Shown: in pieces, positions 47,101 through 59,185 of the stretch
Layout of the letters: every line of letters starts with the position of its first letter
Position numbering within the stretch: position 1 is the first letter of the stretch
NCBI GenBank assembly: GCA_003117195.1
Contig: BDSI01000048.1
Location: 248,001 to 312,000 of the forward strand
From: Eudorina sp. 2006-703-Eu-15
Taxonomy: Eukaryota; Chlorophyta; Chlorophyceae; Chlamydomonadales; Volvocaceae
Length of the DNA stretch: 64,000 nt
Direction: 5' to 3'
The notes under the pieces: generated by a model
Told to the model about the DNA's origin: nothing
The model's database searches: none
Seen by the model: the letters and a program-made list of their open reading frames with translations, nothing else
Made by a program: the position numbers and the translations under genes

Positions 47101-49850
47101 GGATTCGTACAAAGTCGTGGTGTACGGCGGATCATGGACGGGCGGCGGCGACTACCTGCGGGTGCATATATGCCGTTTCATGACGTCGGCGGCCGAATGC
47201 CCGTCCCTCCAGAGCCTTGAACCCGCGTCCCGACCACCTTCGCCGTGGCGGCCACCTGCATCGCCCAAGCGCCCTTCACCGCCACCGCCACCGCCACCTG
47301 CATCGCCTAGGCGCCCTTCACCGCCGCCGCCGAGGCCGCCGCCGTCGAGACCGTCCCCAGCGCCACCTGCTGCAAGTAAGCTGTACAATCGATCATTCAG
47401 TACGTGTGTACGACACGTACATCATCATCATGCATCGCCCATGACTATTCTGCGTCACCACGAAATACAACAGGCGGCGGCACATACATCATCATCATGC
47501 ATCGCCCATGACTATTCTGCGTCACCACGAAATACAACAGGCGGCGGTGCCGTGGCCCCCGACGACCCCCCGCTGTGCGCTCGCCGCACCCAGCGAATGA
47601 GAGGTCATCAGCCTGTCTGTATCCCTCGATGGTGGGTACATCGGTAGGGAGATAGCGGGCGGTCCATCCATCTTAGTAATAAGAAGTAAGAGACCTCTGC
47701 CTTACAGCTGTTTGCTTGTACGTACTGGTACGCACGCAGGCTGCCCACAGGTTGCCGGCTACACCGTGACAGTCGATGTGGACCACAACGGTGACGACAT
47801 CTGGTGTAGGGTGACCAGCCTGCAGGTCGCCGCCGCCGCCTGCTCGAGCAGCGCCGAATGCACCTCCTTCAACACGTACACCACCGGCGGCTCCGCGTGG
47901 GCGTGTACCAAGCGCGTGGCGGCTCCGGTGGCCAGGTCCGCGGGAATCTGCTTCTACAAGAAGATTGCAGGTAAGCATTAAGCTAGCTGCTGCCGGCTAT
48001 CCGTCGTCCTACGTGGCAACTATAAGAGCTAACGTATAATATGCATAAAATAAGAGCTCGCAATAAATAACGAAGCCCGCCCATGATAACGAATGTACGT
48101 GAACATCGGCTAGCTGCGGTCGGTTGGGCGGGCGCACATACGTACATACATACCTGCCTGCTGCGTGCTGCCTTGCTTGCTTGATATTTGCTTGTGGCAC
48201 AGCGTTTGTACGGCGTACGTGCACGCACGCGCATGCACACGCTTGGTATTGACATGTCCTAAGTATTCGTTCCTGCCTTGGGACGGACGGCTCGTACCGC
48301 TCGTACAGTATGTAGTGCCTCGCTGTTTCCGATCGCCCTAATACCGTAATGCTAACAGCAGCAGCTTCAAAATCTCCACTAGCCAGGATACACATTCATG
48401 CGTGCTTGCTTGCTTGCACGTGCGCCTGTGCTCACTTCCTGGGCCGTACGTACTACACCTACGTATCCTGCGTTCGTTCTGTGCATCCCCGCACGTACGC
48501 AGCGTGCACACCCATCCCCGGCTACACGGTGGTCGCTGACGCGGACCACTGCGGAGACGACCTGCGCTGCGACCGGCAGCAGACCGGCCCCGAGACCGCC
48601 GCCAGCCGCTGCTCCACGGACGACAGCTGCAAGGCCTTCACCGTCACCCTCGCGGGCGACGGCAGCAGCTCCGCCTGCACCAAGAAAGCCACCGGGGTGA
48701 CAAACACCACAAAAGGGATGTGCCTGTACACAAAAATTACAACAGGTAATAAGACGGACGAAGGGCGCGCGGCGGGGCGGGGCAGGCTGCGTTGCAACCC
48801 GTGATCGCTAGCTGGCCAGATACATAGCCGACGTCCGCTGACTGCTATCTAGCTGCTGTTGACGCTAGGATCGGATGATCATGATTGTTATTATCGTCAA
48901 TCTTCCGCATGTGTAGGGTTGGCAGGGAAACTGTACTAGAAAATAGTAGTACTAAATATCCCAAACCTAAGCAATAAATAAATCTATCGCATCGCGTCGA
49001 TCGTGCCTGCCTGCCTGCCAGGCTGTCCTCAGATATATGGCTATACTCTCAGCCCAGGAGCGGATCACTACGGGGATGACATTGCCTGCGAGAAGGGTCT
49101 GACCGCCCAGGACGCGGCCAACCGCTGCTCCCAGAGAGCAGACTGCCGGTCCTTTAATTCCTACACCGCGAGCGGCGCGGCCTGGGGCTGCACCAAGGTG
49201 GTCGCAGCCCCACTGAGCAACTGCGCGGGCGTGTGCTTTTACACTAAGATCAACACCAGTGAGTGACATACACTGCCGCAATAGCTAACTAGCTACGAGC
49301 GAGCGAGCTGCATGCGCACGTACGTATGTACATGCTGGCGGCGGGCGGGCGTGGGCGGGTCGCTCGGCATACATACGGCAGCATTGCTTGCGCGGGCGCT
49401 TACTTGATGGCGGGCCCGCAGCAGAACGAATGCATGTGTTATTAGATGTGCCATGTGTCTCTCGCTCGGTGCCCTGGTACGTCCATCCATAAAACATAAT
49501 GAATACCCGACTGTCCTTGATGTGTCCTGAGTTCCGGACGTTTTTCTATCTATATGTACGTCCAATCATTTATGTACATATCCGGGCGCACGGATGGATG
49601 TATCTGGCTCGCAGCTTGTCCTCAAGTTCCTGGGTACACGCTGGCCTCGGACCAGGACCACTGGGGCGACGATTTGCAGTGCGACACGCTCAGCCTGCAG
49701 GACACCACGATGCGATGCAAGGCGGATGCTGCCTGCAAGGCCTTCAACACCTGGTACAACTACAACAACGGCGCCCTGAGCGGGTGCATCAAGACGGTGG
49801 GCCTGCCCACGAAACCGAAACCCGGCGTCTGCTCTTACACGAGGGCATGA
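44121..49850 (+). CDS. Secreted gametolysin-like M11 metalloprotease with QEXXH site (paralogue 3)
   Basis: Exons: 44121-44172, 44494-44693, 45510-46077, 46360-46727, 47015-47375, 47740-47970, 48503-48745, 49022-49258, 49615-49850; 831 residues with all phases consistent. Exon 1 encodes a classic signal peptide (MKVAVVLLTFVAAAFSE). The motif QEAIHNYGLWH gives predicted ligands Q267, H271 and H277 with E268, and STAMGR follows. The proline-rich linker (about residues 440-516) is rich in RPSPPPP. Four six-Cys modules follow, one per exon. The first two thirds of exon 4 are nearly identical to paralogues 1 and 2, but the last third has diverged, with an insertion giving YNDTLQGRNLY. Inferred role: secreted matrix or cell-wall protease. 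Intron 2 contains a GC-rich foreign-looking segment and intron 5 a 67-bp tandem duplication. Confidence 0.93.
44822..45375. repeat. GC-rich intronic insert with perfect hairpin, possible solo LTR
   Basis: Within intron 2 of paralogue 3 a GC-rich block is followed by a TATA-like ATATATAGGA (about 45310) and a perfect 10-bp stem GCCCCGGTGA/TCACCGGGGC (45329-45354) around a 6-base loop. The arrangement resembles an LTR promoter region, but I could not find matching ends or a target duplication. Confidence 0.3.
47419..47546. repeat. 67-bp tandem duplication in intron 5 of paralogue 3
   Basis: A unit beginning ACATCATCATCATGCATCGC occurs at 47419 and again at 47486, with the copies essentially identical to the end of the second near 47546. 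It lies wholly within the intron. Confidence 0.9.
47740..49850 (+). other. Four exon-encoded six-Cys modules of paralogue 3
   Basis: Exons 47740-47970, 48503-48745, 49022-49258 and 49615-49850 each encode one module with C-x4-GY, DH-x-GDD and a closing CFYxK, CLYTK or CSYTR. All lie between phase-1 introns, so modules can be added or lost without frameshift. The last has Ser for the usual aromatic after the sixth Cys. Confidence 0.8.
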
Positions 49851-52507
49851 TGATACGCACGCACGGCGAGTTGCCTGATTCATGTACAGTAGCAGTACGC
49901 ACGCACAGCAAACAAGTACGGTTTGATCGGTAGAACTAACGCATGGCGACAACGCGCGTGCGTGCAAGTAGTCTTCCGCGTCACCACACATGCACATACA
50001 TAAACACGGTGCGTGGTATGCTGCGTAAATTTCGCCATGCATGGCTTAGATCTATAGTAAAAAGCTTGTCAGCTACTTTATCCATTGATGCATTTTACTA
50101 AAGCGTTTGCTTCCGTAATACATCGTACGTTATAAATATGTCGGTTGCGAAGAAGGTTCCGTATGCATGTCCGTTGGATGGAAAAGATATCGACTGCGGC
50201 GGGCGGGCGACGGAGTGCCACGCACGCGCGTGATTAGCTCTTTCGTTAGCCGCCGCGCGTAGGATGCACGCATGGGGCGGCGCGCGGGGGCGCACACGAC
50301 ATATATGTCGGCACGAGTGTTTGTTGGATCATCAAGCAAGGAAGCCATGGCCGTCTGGGCAGCCTGCGCGCGGATAGGCGCACCGCACGGTACGCGCGCC
50401 AGCGAGGTAGGGGCGGCGGGAATGTGCGAGGCGTACTCTTCACGTACGTGCAGCAGATAGAGCACACGTGCGTGCGCGCGCACACGCACACACCTAGCTA
50501 GCCACCTCGCGCATTACCAAAATAATAAGCGGCATGCAGTACGTAGTAGCTGCAGTATGCGGGAGTATGTGTGCTCTTTACTGATTACATTTATTCGTAC
50601 GAAGGAAGCCACGAGCTACATACTGCTGCTGGTTTGCTGCTGTACAAGCAATGAAGTAGGTGTACTTGTAGTACTTGACGATCGAGAGCGCGAGCGACGG
50701 GGTCGACTGGCGCTTGGTGGGACGGAGGGGTGACGGAGGACGGGGTGCGTGGGCGGCGGGGCAGAGACAGACCCCATCGTCCGTAACAGCTACATACAAC
50801 AGCTGATGACCTGCTTGTCGGTTGCCATGACCGGCTACTTGCGGCAGCGTGCGTATTAGCTGCGGGGATGATGTATATTCATACCTAGATACGTAGATGA
50901 TGCGCCCATTGCCGGTAGAGGTTGCGATTGCTGTTGTTTGCTGCTGCCACGTAAGCGGTTCGCAAGTGCGTGACACGCACCCTCCCTCCCTCGAGCGAGG
51001 AGCGCGTGAACGAGCCGTGCTGGCGTTTTTGCTCGGTTGATTGCCCGCTGCTGTCAAAGCAAGCAAGCCATCCTGCCCACACGATTTATTTTATGCCGAT
51101 GGATGTGCGTGGCTGCTTGGAAACACATTTCATCAAGCAATCGGCTTCGTCTATTGCTTTTCATGCGTGTACATATGAAGGTTATGAACGGATGGACGGA
51201 CGGCGGACGTACGTGGGGATGGAGTGGTGCGCGTCCGATTAGGGCTGGTTAGTTCGATGCAGCTAGCTAGCTGCTGTTACATAACCGCCACTACGTACCT
51301 TGCTACCACCGCACCTTACTGATTTGCACGCAGTCAGGCACATCGGTGGATGCATCGAGCCGGCGGGCCTCGGCGCTTACCTTGTTGCTTGTTAATCTGG
51401 CAATGTCTGTACAGCAGTTGTACATGAATGCGTGTTGGGGGCCGTTCCCGCTGTGCGGGCCCGCCCCAGGCTGCGGATTGTCGGTGCGCTTGTGGCCATC
51501 AGTAAGATGGCCCGCCGTATGTCGCATTGCCTTGTTGGGTACGTGCGTACGCAGCGATGGGCGGGCGGCGCTCGCGCTGTTCCATCCCTTCGCAGCAGTT
51601 AGTGTGGCGTACGTGTGGCGTACGTGTGCGGAGCGAGGCCGCTTGATTGCTTGCTTGCTTGCATATCCCTGAATGATGGCACTTGTTCCTTCACTAACTT
51701 GTACGTACGGCGGGTCGGTAGAAGTAGTGCCGCGTGCTATCTAGGTTCACCGAGGGCGAGCGCCAAGCTTGTGGCGCTTCGTTCAATTGCTTGCGTGCGT
51801 GTGTGCACTGCCGCGCGCGCGCGTGTAGCGCGTGTGGGGGGAAGAGTCGATTTATTTGGAGCTGATGACTGGTTGGACGTGCGTCATCGTCCGTCCGCAC
51901 TGACGAGCGACGACGACGGAACGAAAGCGCCCGCTTGATGGCCGAGGTAGGGTTATACCGTACATACATGTGTTCGTTGCGGTTCGTTGGCGGTTGGGGA
52001 CATGTGGTCAGCTCGTTCCGTCCATGTTCGATATGTTCTATCTGCAACAAAATTACAGTCATCAGAATTACGACTTGCTTGGCTGCGTGAGGAGCACGAT
52101 CGGATGCGGTCGGACCTTGTCGCCGATCGGGCTGATTGTTAGTTAGCCTGTCGACCCATGGGTCACGCAGAGCTGGATTCGATTCGCACCCCCCAAACAA
52201 GGGTTCACTGCTTGCTCTGCAAGCAGCAGCACCTCCCCCGCCGTGCACATACATGGGAAAGAAATTGAGGTACAGTGCGTCGTAGGTGTCCAAATAATTC
52301 AGCCGATTGAGCCTGCTGGCTCCTCCTGGACTTCGCGGAGCGACTCCACAATACTCCATCCATCAGTGGTATGTACCGTAGTGCCATGCGTCTGAGGGCG
52401 TCCATGTTATGCACCTAGCTACCATGACACATACATACATACATACCCGCTCTCATTACAAAAGCTTTTAGTCGCGCCACAAAGGCGACTGCTGGCTCTG
52501 GAAATTC
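49851..52507. other. Intergenic region after the protease cluster
   Basis: No gene recognised on either strand. Many TACGTA, GCGC and GCTT microsatellite-like words are present. Open frames up to 221 residues on the minus strand lack domain features. Confidence 0.5.
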
Positions 52508-53119
52508 ATGAACAGTGAAACTAGACGAATAACCATGAGTAGTCAAGAATTACAGTTGCCCGCTTCGGCAGGGCTCGCAGCGCAACTGCTGTCTGATCTC
52601 GCGGGGGCGCAGCAAGTCGCAGAAGCCGACGCGCGGGCCGGGCTGGAGCTCTTGGCGCAAGTTGTTCTGGCCGGCGCGGAAGCCTGCCTGACAGGAGGTT
52701 CGTCATTTCGTTCATGCATGTCTGAGCGTGCCAGCCAGCAGTCACGTAAACATGATATGTATGAAATTGCTTGGTTGCAAAATGCTGTGCATGTGCGTGG
52801 TTGGGTTCTGGCGAATTCCGCTGTCACCGTGCCTGCTGCATGTATGTCCGCGGCCGACGTCCAGGTAGATACGCTGCTGTGCGCCGCGACCGTGCTAGCT
52901 AGTGTATACATGTGCTTCGTTTCAAACATAAAACAAACCGATGTTGCTGCATTGGTCATATTGCTGCGCTTGGTGGGTCTTGGCGCCGCGCGCGCGGCAG
53001 CAGATGAGGGCTGCTCGCCGCCTCTGCGCGCGGCGGTGACGGCCCTTCTCGCGTTCCTGCTGGACCTGCTGATTCAGGATCCGCAAGGCAGGCAAGCAAG
53101 CAAGCAAGCAAGGATCTGA
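52508..53119 (+). CDS. Probable 5' exon(s) of the helical-repeat protein gene
   Basis: From the ATG at 52508 (a second, MSSQELQ, at 52535) the frame encodes an Ala/Leu-rich amphipathic-helix-like segment up to about 52697, where GAG|GTTCGT could be a donor. A second helix-rich stretch in the same frame (about 52950-53089, LVGLGAARAAADEG ... LLAFLLDLLIQD) is probably another exon. The middle part reads like intron. I could not fix the splice sites linking this to the exon at 53630, so joining it to the downstream gene is inference from strand, composition and spacing. Confidence 0.45.
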   Translation: MNSETRRITMSSQELQLPASAGLAAQLLSDLAGAQQVAEADARAGLELLAQVVLAGAEACLTGGSSFRSCMSERASQQSRKHDMYEIAWLQNAVHVRGWVLANSAVTVPAACMSAADVQVDTLLCAATVLASVYMCFVSNIKQTDVAALVILLRLVGLGAARAAADEGCSPPLRAAVTALLAFLLDLLIQDPQGRQASKQARI

Positions 53120-53629
53120 CGGACATGTCAGCGCGGATAGATCGATGGTGCTGTCGCAAAACCTAGTTTCTTTTCTGCATTGCTTGCAACCGTGCGTGGC
53201 ATTTGACGGTTTTATGGGACTCGATCGGGACGGAACGGAGCGCTCTGATCGCGGCGGGCACGCACGCACCGACCGCAAGCTATCTCCGTCCCCGCGGCGG
53301 CGGGGAGCCTACCTGCGGTGCGGTGCGGTGCGGTGCGGTCTTCCTGAAGAAGCCGTGCATGGCCGTGCATGGCCATGCCGTGCTGAAGACCTACCTGTTG
53401 CAACGGCACTGCTGGATCGACAGCAGGGGCACGCACCTAGCTACCAGGGTGCTCGTTGGTTTGCATGTGAGGGAGCGAAACGAGGTGTCCCGTCAGCCAG
53501 CTACGTACGACCCCTTCCGTATGTACGTGCTAGCTGACCGCCACCATCCATACCTACCACGTCCGGACCGCTGACGGCAATGTTGCCGGACGGACGGCCG
53601 TACGGACCGTCCCCTCCCTCGCCCGCCAG

Positions 53630-56600
53630 GTCGCCCCGGCAGCTTGCCAGCCTCGCTGCCGATGATGCCGTATGGGAGGCTGTACGATCATGCATGTCGG
53701 CAGTGTACGGCGTGGACGACCCACAGCTAGCGACCGCCGTACTTCGAGGCTGGCGAAGCTGCGCGTCGGCACTGCTGCGGCCGCCCCGGGGCCGCGCCGC
53801 GGTCCGCGCGACCGGGGGTGACGAGGACCGCGGCGGCGTCGGCGTCGGCTGTGGCGATGGACACGCGGAGGAGGAGGAGGCCGCATCCTCCGACCAGGAT
53901 GGGGAGGGCGATGCAAGCAGGTAAGCGATGTGCTCCTCAGCGACCCAGCGGTCCCACGTGCACTTCCACCGAAAGGCTGCGGGGGCTACCGTTGGCAGGC
54001 GTCCAGTGCGCTGAACCCGGCTCAAGCTGATGATGGGTTTCGGAGCGAGCTACGCGCTGGTGTGGATTGTGAACGCCGTCCGTGCTCGTTCGTACCCACG
54101 TCCATGTCACTGGACGCGATGGGGTTGTTGAACAACCAGCTTCGTTCCTGTTGGTGTTCCTATCTGTTGGTGTCTTTGGATGCCGGGCGGGTCGATGGGC
54201 TGCTGGGGGCGAGGCGGGTGATGTGTGTGATGTGTGCACACACGGGGATGCACACCGCGTGAGCTTGCAGGCTGCCTACCTACCTACCTACCTACCTACC
54301 TACCTACCTACCTACCTACCTACCTACCTACCTACCTACCTACCTACCTACCTACCTACCTACCTACCTACCTACCTACCTACCTACCTACCTACCTACC
54401 TACCTACCTACCTACCTACCTACCTACCTACCTACCTACCTACCTACCTACCTACCTACCTACCTACCTACCTACCTACCTACCTACCTACCTACCTACC
54501 TACCTACCTACCTACCTACCTACCCAGCCAGCCAGCCAGCGAGCGATGGATGCCGCTCAGCAGCACGTGTCTGTCTGAGCTTACTTGCCCAGGTGCACCG
54601 TACGTACCGTACGCACAGCAGCAGAGAGCCGGATCCCAGCCGGACGCGCCCTCTCTCCTTTTACCCATTGGGGCATCGATGCCGCCCCACCCCTGCCCTG
54701 CCCTGCCCTGCCCTGCCCTGCTCTGCTGCTCCGTCCCCTCGCTCGCCGTCCAGACCCAGCCGCTCGTTAAGTGCCGTACGCCTGCCGCGGCCTCCCAATG
54801 TCCTCACGACCGACCCACGGGTCGTCGAGCAGCTCCTCCGTCGCTGCGTCGCGCACGCGCGCGTCCTGGCGCCCCTTCGCGGCGTCGCCTCGCGAGTGGT
54901 GGCCCTGCTGCGCGGCTTCCAGGCCTGCTGCGGCGTCAACGTTTGCCACGACTGCGACCCGCTACAGGTGCTGCTGCTGTGGGTCCACGTGCTGGTCCAC
55001 CACCTGCCGCCGCCGCAGCAGCAGCAACCGCCGCCACGCGAGTCGGCCGGGGCCGCACCCGGCAGCAGCAGTGCTGCGGCTCCTACGGCGGCGCCGAGAG
55101 GCATCGAGAACGGCGGCGATGGCGGCAGGGAGAAGGCTGCCCTGGCCGCTGCGTGTGCGGACATCTACCCCCTGGCTGCGCCGGCGATGGAGCGGTGGGT
55201 TGCTGGCCACCAGCGTCAGCTGCACCTGCACCGGCAGCAGCAGCAGCAACACCAACAGCAACAGCAACAGCCACAACAGCAACAGCAGCCACAACAGCAG
55301 CAGCTGCCGGGGGTCAGATCCGGAGCGGGTCCGCGGGAGCAGGGGCAGGGGCAGGGGCAGCCAGTAGACGAAACGGACGCTTCGGAGCCTTTGGCCCCCG
55401 CGGTGTTGTTCCTGCAGGTGCTGCTGGCGGTCGTACAGGTAGGCTGGCAGTTGGGTTGGCGCCGAGGGTCTCCGTCCTAGGTAGCGGGTGCCAGCTACAG
55501 TAGGTCCGTAGACTCGTGAATGCCTTATGCCGACCTCCCGTTGAACATCCGAGCAACGCCCCCGGGGACGCCAAGGGGGAACCTACCTGCCGAGAGCGCG
55601 AGAGGCCGTCCGCTACGGCCTGCACGACAGCACGTACGGCAAAGCTGTGCCCGCCCTGTACTTCCTGTATGATGGTCGCAAGGGGTGTACGGCAGCTCTG
55701 ACGTACACATACGCCGTGCGATAAGTGGCTATCCGCCCCAACCCCAACCCCACTCGCGCACCCACGCACAGGACGGTGCGGCTGACAGTGCGGCCTGGTC
55801 GCCGTACATTTCGGCCGCCCTAGAACAGACGGCGCAGCAGCTGTTCGCACTGCTCAGAGGGAGCCCGGATTCCTACTCGGCGTGCTGGGCGGCGCAGCTG
55901 GCGGGGGCGGAGGAGTCGCTGGCGGCGGCCGCCGCGGCCGGAGGAGCAGCGGCGGCGGAGGAGTGGTCCGGTGACCCCGGCGTGTCGCGGATGCTGGATC
56001 TGCTCCGGTCGTACAGCGGCTTACCGCTCGTCGTACGGGCTGCACTGGCTCGCGTCGGCGACAACCGAAAGAAAGGTCCGCCGTGTGTGCGACGGTCGTC
56101 GGGTGGTTACCGGTTGCATGGCTGCGTTGACGAACCGGGAACCTTCCCGGGTGCACCGCAACCATCTACCGTTGGATTACCGTTTGATGACCGTTTGATG
56201 ACCATTGGATGACCGTTGGATGACCATTTGATTACCGTTTGATTGTCCGTTTGATTACGGTTTGATTGAGACCACCTCGCTCCTAAATTTGCCACACGAA
56301 CAAACCCAAACATTATTGCTGATCATTGCTGTACCTGTTATGCCCCATGCCACACCCTGAAACGCGCGACTGTGCCTCCACCGTCCATCGTCCAGTCGCG
56401 TCGGTCATGTCGGTCCTCAAGGCCATGTGCAGGCCCAGTGGCGAGGCGGCCCCGGATCGCCTCAATCCGGTCCCGCCAGGGAGGGGCAGGGGGGATGGGG
56501 ACGACGGCGGGTGCCGCCCGCGCTGCAGCAACAGCGGGCCCCACCCCATGGCCCGACTGGTGGAGCTGTGCTGCGAGCTGCTGCTGCCCGAGAGCAACTG

Positions 56601-57226
56601 CTCCGTGGACATCCGGGTGGCGGCGTTGCAAGGTGCGGGCGGACAGGGCGGACAGGGCGGATAGGGCGGGGAGGCGAGCGGGCGGACGGCCGGGGGGAGG
56701 ACTTGGGTCTGCTGGCGAGTTGGTTAGGAGCTAGGGGTGTAGGAAATGAGAGGACTCGAGAGGTGGAGGCCGCAAGGACTCTTGACAGATCCGGGATCCC
56801 TTGCTTGCTCGGATCACTGCTCAGTCAATTCAGGCACAGCATTCCAAGTAAGGATGGGGTCCCAAACAATCGTACGGTACGCCTCCCCGCGCTCCTGCAG
56901 CGCTGTGCAGCGCGCTGGACGAGCACCTCGCCTACCTGGACGAGCTGAAGACGCGGGCGCAGCAGCGGCGACAGCAAGGACGGCTGGCGAGGTGGAAACC
57001 CGCGGGCGGCAGCAGCAACGGCAACGGCGGGGCAACAGACCCGCGCGAACCGCGCCGCAAACGACCAGCACGTCCCGACCGTCGAGATCCGATTGCTGTA
57101 TCGGACTCGGACTGCAGTGCTGATGATAATGATGGTGATAATGATGGTGATGATGATGGTGATGATGATGATGATGATGCCGTCGTCGTCAGGGTTGCTG
57201 ATGGAGACGGAGTTGAGGGCCAGAGG

Positions 57227-57258
<32 letters not shown>

Positions 57259-58664
57259 CAGTGCTGCCGGGGGCGCCAGCGGTGGCGGCAGTGGCCTCCA
57301 GGCTGCGCTGCTGTGGTCCCAGGCCGCGGTGGACGGGCTGTTCTTCTCCCTGCTTCACGACCCCAGCATCAAGGTGCGGGATCACTGCCCCACTCCTCCG
57401 GGAGCCGCTGACAGGCTACCATGTTCGCCCTCACAGCTCACCCTACCCCGGGCGTCATCACCGACGGCTCTCCCATGGTCACCTCTGGTCCAGAGGCTCT
57501 GGACGGCCGAGCGACCCACGGGTCACTGTGGTCCGGGTCATGTACGTGCGGCACTTGCGTGGCCCATATGTATGTATGCTGGTGGCCCACGGGTCGCCGC
57601 TGCGCAGGTCCGGCGCGCGGCCATGCGGCTGGTGTCGCTGGTGGTGCTGCCCGCGGGGGGAGACGGCGCGCTGGCGCTGGCCAGCACCCTGCTGCTCAAG
57701 CTGCGTGACAAGTGAGTGGGCCGGGAGGCGCGTCGGCGCATCGGCGCGGACTGCGGAGGTGTGGAGGTCTAGAGGAATGGAGATGTGGACCTGGGGGAGG
57801 CGGGCAGGTGTGGGGGCGTGGAGATGCGGACGATTGATTCGGTGTGGGCGCTTGGGTGCGGAAATTGCGGATGTGGGTGTGGGTGTGTGCGTGCGTGCGG
57901 GTGTGCGTGTCGCGGTACTTGCACCGGCCGGACGGCCATCTGAGTGCGGGCGGTGCGGGCGGCGCAGTTGCTCACAATGATCTGGTGCCATGCGTCGTTC
58001 ACCGGGGATATCAGGCACAGGGGAACAGGGGGGACATCTTGCATGGGCCACCGACCAACAATGATTGAACCTCACACCTGCTCCCTCTCGTAGGGACGCG
58101 CTCGTGTCCGACCGGGCGGGGGAGCTGCTGGTGCAGCTGCCGCCGGGTCTGCTGGCGCGCGCGGTGGCGGCCACAGCCGCGGAGCCGGGCGCAGGAGGTG
58201 GAAGCGACCCGGGGACCCGAGTCGCTTCCTCGGGTGCTGGTGCGCGACCGGGGCAGGAGGAGGCGCTGAGGCGATCCTGGGGGTGGCTGGTGCGGCACTG
58301 TGTGGCGGGTTTGGCGGCTGCGGCGCCGGTGCCCGCGGACTCCGGCGGCACCGGCGGACGGACAGCCGGTGGCGGCGGCACCGCCTCGTCCACGATCGTC
58401 CTCAGCAGCCGTGCCGAGACCTGCAGGAGGCTGCTGCAGGCGGTGCTGCAGGCCGCCGCGGCGGACGCAGCGCTTGCGGCGGCTGGGCCGCCGTCGTCGT
58501 CGGCGGCAGCGGCGGAGGTGCTGGGGTCGGCGGGGCCGCGAGTGCATCCCCTTGAGCTGCTTCTGCTGCCGGCGTTGGAGGGAGATGCAGCAGGGATCGG
58601 AGCTGTGGTGGCGGCGATGCGGCGGGCAGAGTTGGTGGCGTCGGCGGTGGGGGATGAGGGCTAG
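53630..58664 (+). CDS. Large helical (HEAT/ARM-like) protein, function unknown
   Basis: Seven exons with continuous phases: 53630-53920, 54754-55438, 55772-56075, 56396-56632, 56901-57373, 57608-57711, 58094-58664. They give about 887 residues plus whatever lies upstream. The sequence is mostly Leu/Ala-rich helices. Segments such as [25 protein letters not shown] ending [23 protein letters not shown] look like HEAT/ARM repeats. They are broken by low-complexity loops: a poly-Gln tract (about 55225-55305), an acidic Asp run (57118-57180) and Gly/Ala tracts. No enzymatic motif is visible. Candidates are large scaffold proteins built of HEAT repeats, but I do not recognise a family. The poly-Gln and acidic loops look lineage-specific. 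Confidence 0.7.
54275..54524. repeat. (CCTA)n microsatellite, about 62 units
   Basis: An uninterrupted 4-bp repeat of about 250 bases lies in the intron between the exons ending at 53920 and starting at 54754. It reads as repeated Leu-Pro-Thr-Tyr in every forward frame, so open frames across it are artefacts. Such a pure tract should vary in length between strains. Confidence 0.97.
56165..56270. repeat. 11-bp tandem repeat in an intron
   Basis: About nine imperfect copies of ACCGTTTGATG (variants ACCATTGGATG, ACCGTTGGATG, ACCGTTTGATT) lie within the intron between the exons ending at 56075 and starting at 56396. Confidence 0.85.
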
Positions 58665-59185
58665 GAGCCCGGATCATCAACGGTAACGGTGGCAGGTCGG
58701 TAGCGGTCGTCTCTAGACGGCGTTGATGCTCAGCGAATGCTGGATGCGCGCCGGCGGGCGTGAGCGGGTGTGAGGATTTTCTTTTGTGGGCAATTGTTTC
58801 CGCGTTTAGCAGGATAAAAACAAAATCGGGGAGTGCCCGATGAACGCACGTCGCTTGCAAGGCGCATCGGTTGGAAACGTCTGCGCACGGCGCTATGGTC
58901 TGTCCTTCGTGTTAAAATGCCAGACGCTGCAGCGTTAAAACGGTTGGGCCCGAGCCGGCTGCGGGTCATCAAACAATCACGTAACGAGGCAGTTGCCACG
59001 ACACCTCACCAATGAAACGTCGTCCGACCCACAATCGTCTTGCCCTATCAAATCTCGTCGTTCGGCGACCAGGCGCGCATCACGTGACATATAGAAGCGA
59101 TTGAACACTGACACCTGATTTCCAGCACACTCCAATTTTTACATCGTCAAGCAGTCCAGCATTGGGCGGTGCTTGATGCGTTGCG
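58665..59185. other. Short intergenic spacer
   Basis: No gene recognised. It presumably contains the 3' UTR of the helical-repeat gene and the promoter of the NTF2-like gene. Confidence 0.5.

Noticed and set aside
51694..52359. 221-residue minus-strand open frame upstream of the helical-repeat gene
   Set aside because: Low-complexity, Arg/Pro/Ser-rich translation with no domain features, typical of chance frames in GC-rich DNA.
54082..55503. 473-residue open frame with poly Leu-Pro-Thr-Tyr
   Set aside because: It reads through the (CCTA)n intron repeat. The supported exon 54754-55438 uses another frame, confirmed by phase with its neighbours.
57479..58393. 304-residue minus-strand open frame
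   Set aside because: It is antisense to exons 57608-57711 and 58094-58664, which join in phase on the plus strand with helix-like sequence.
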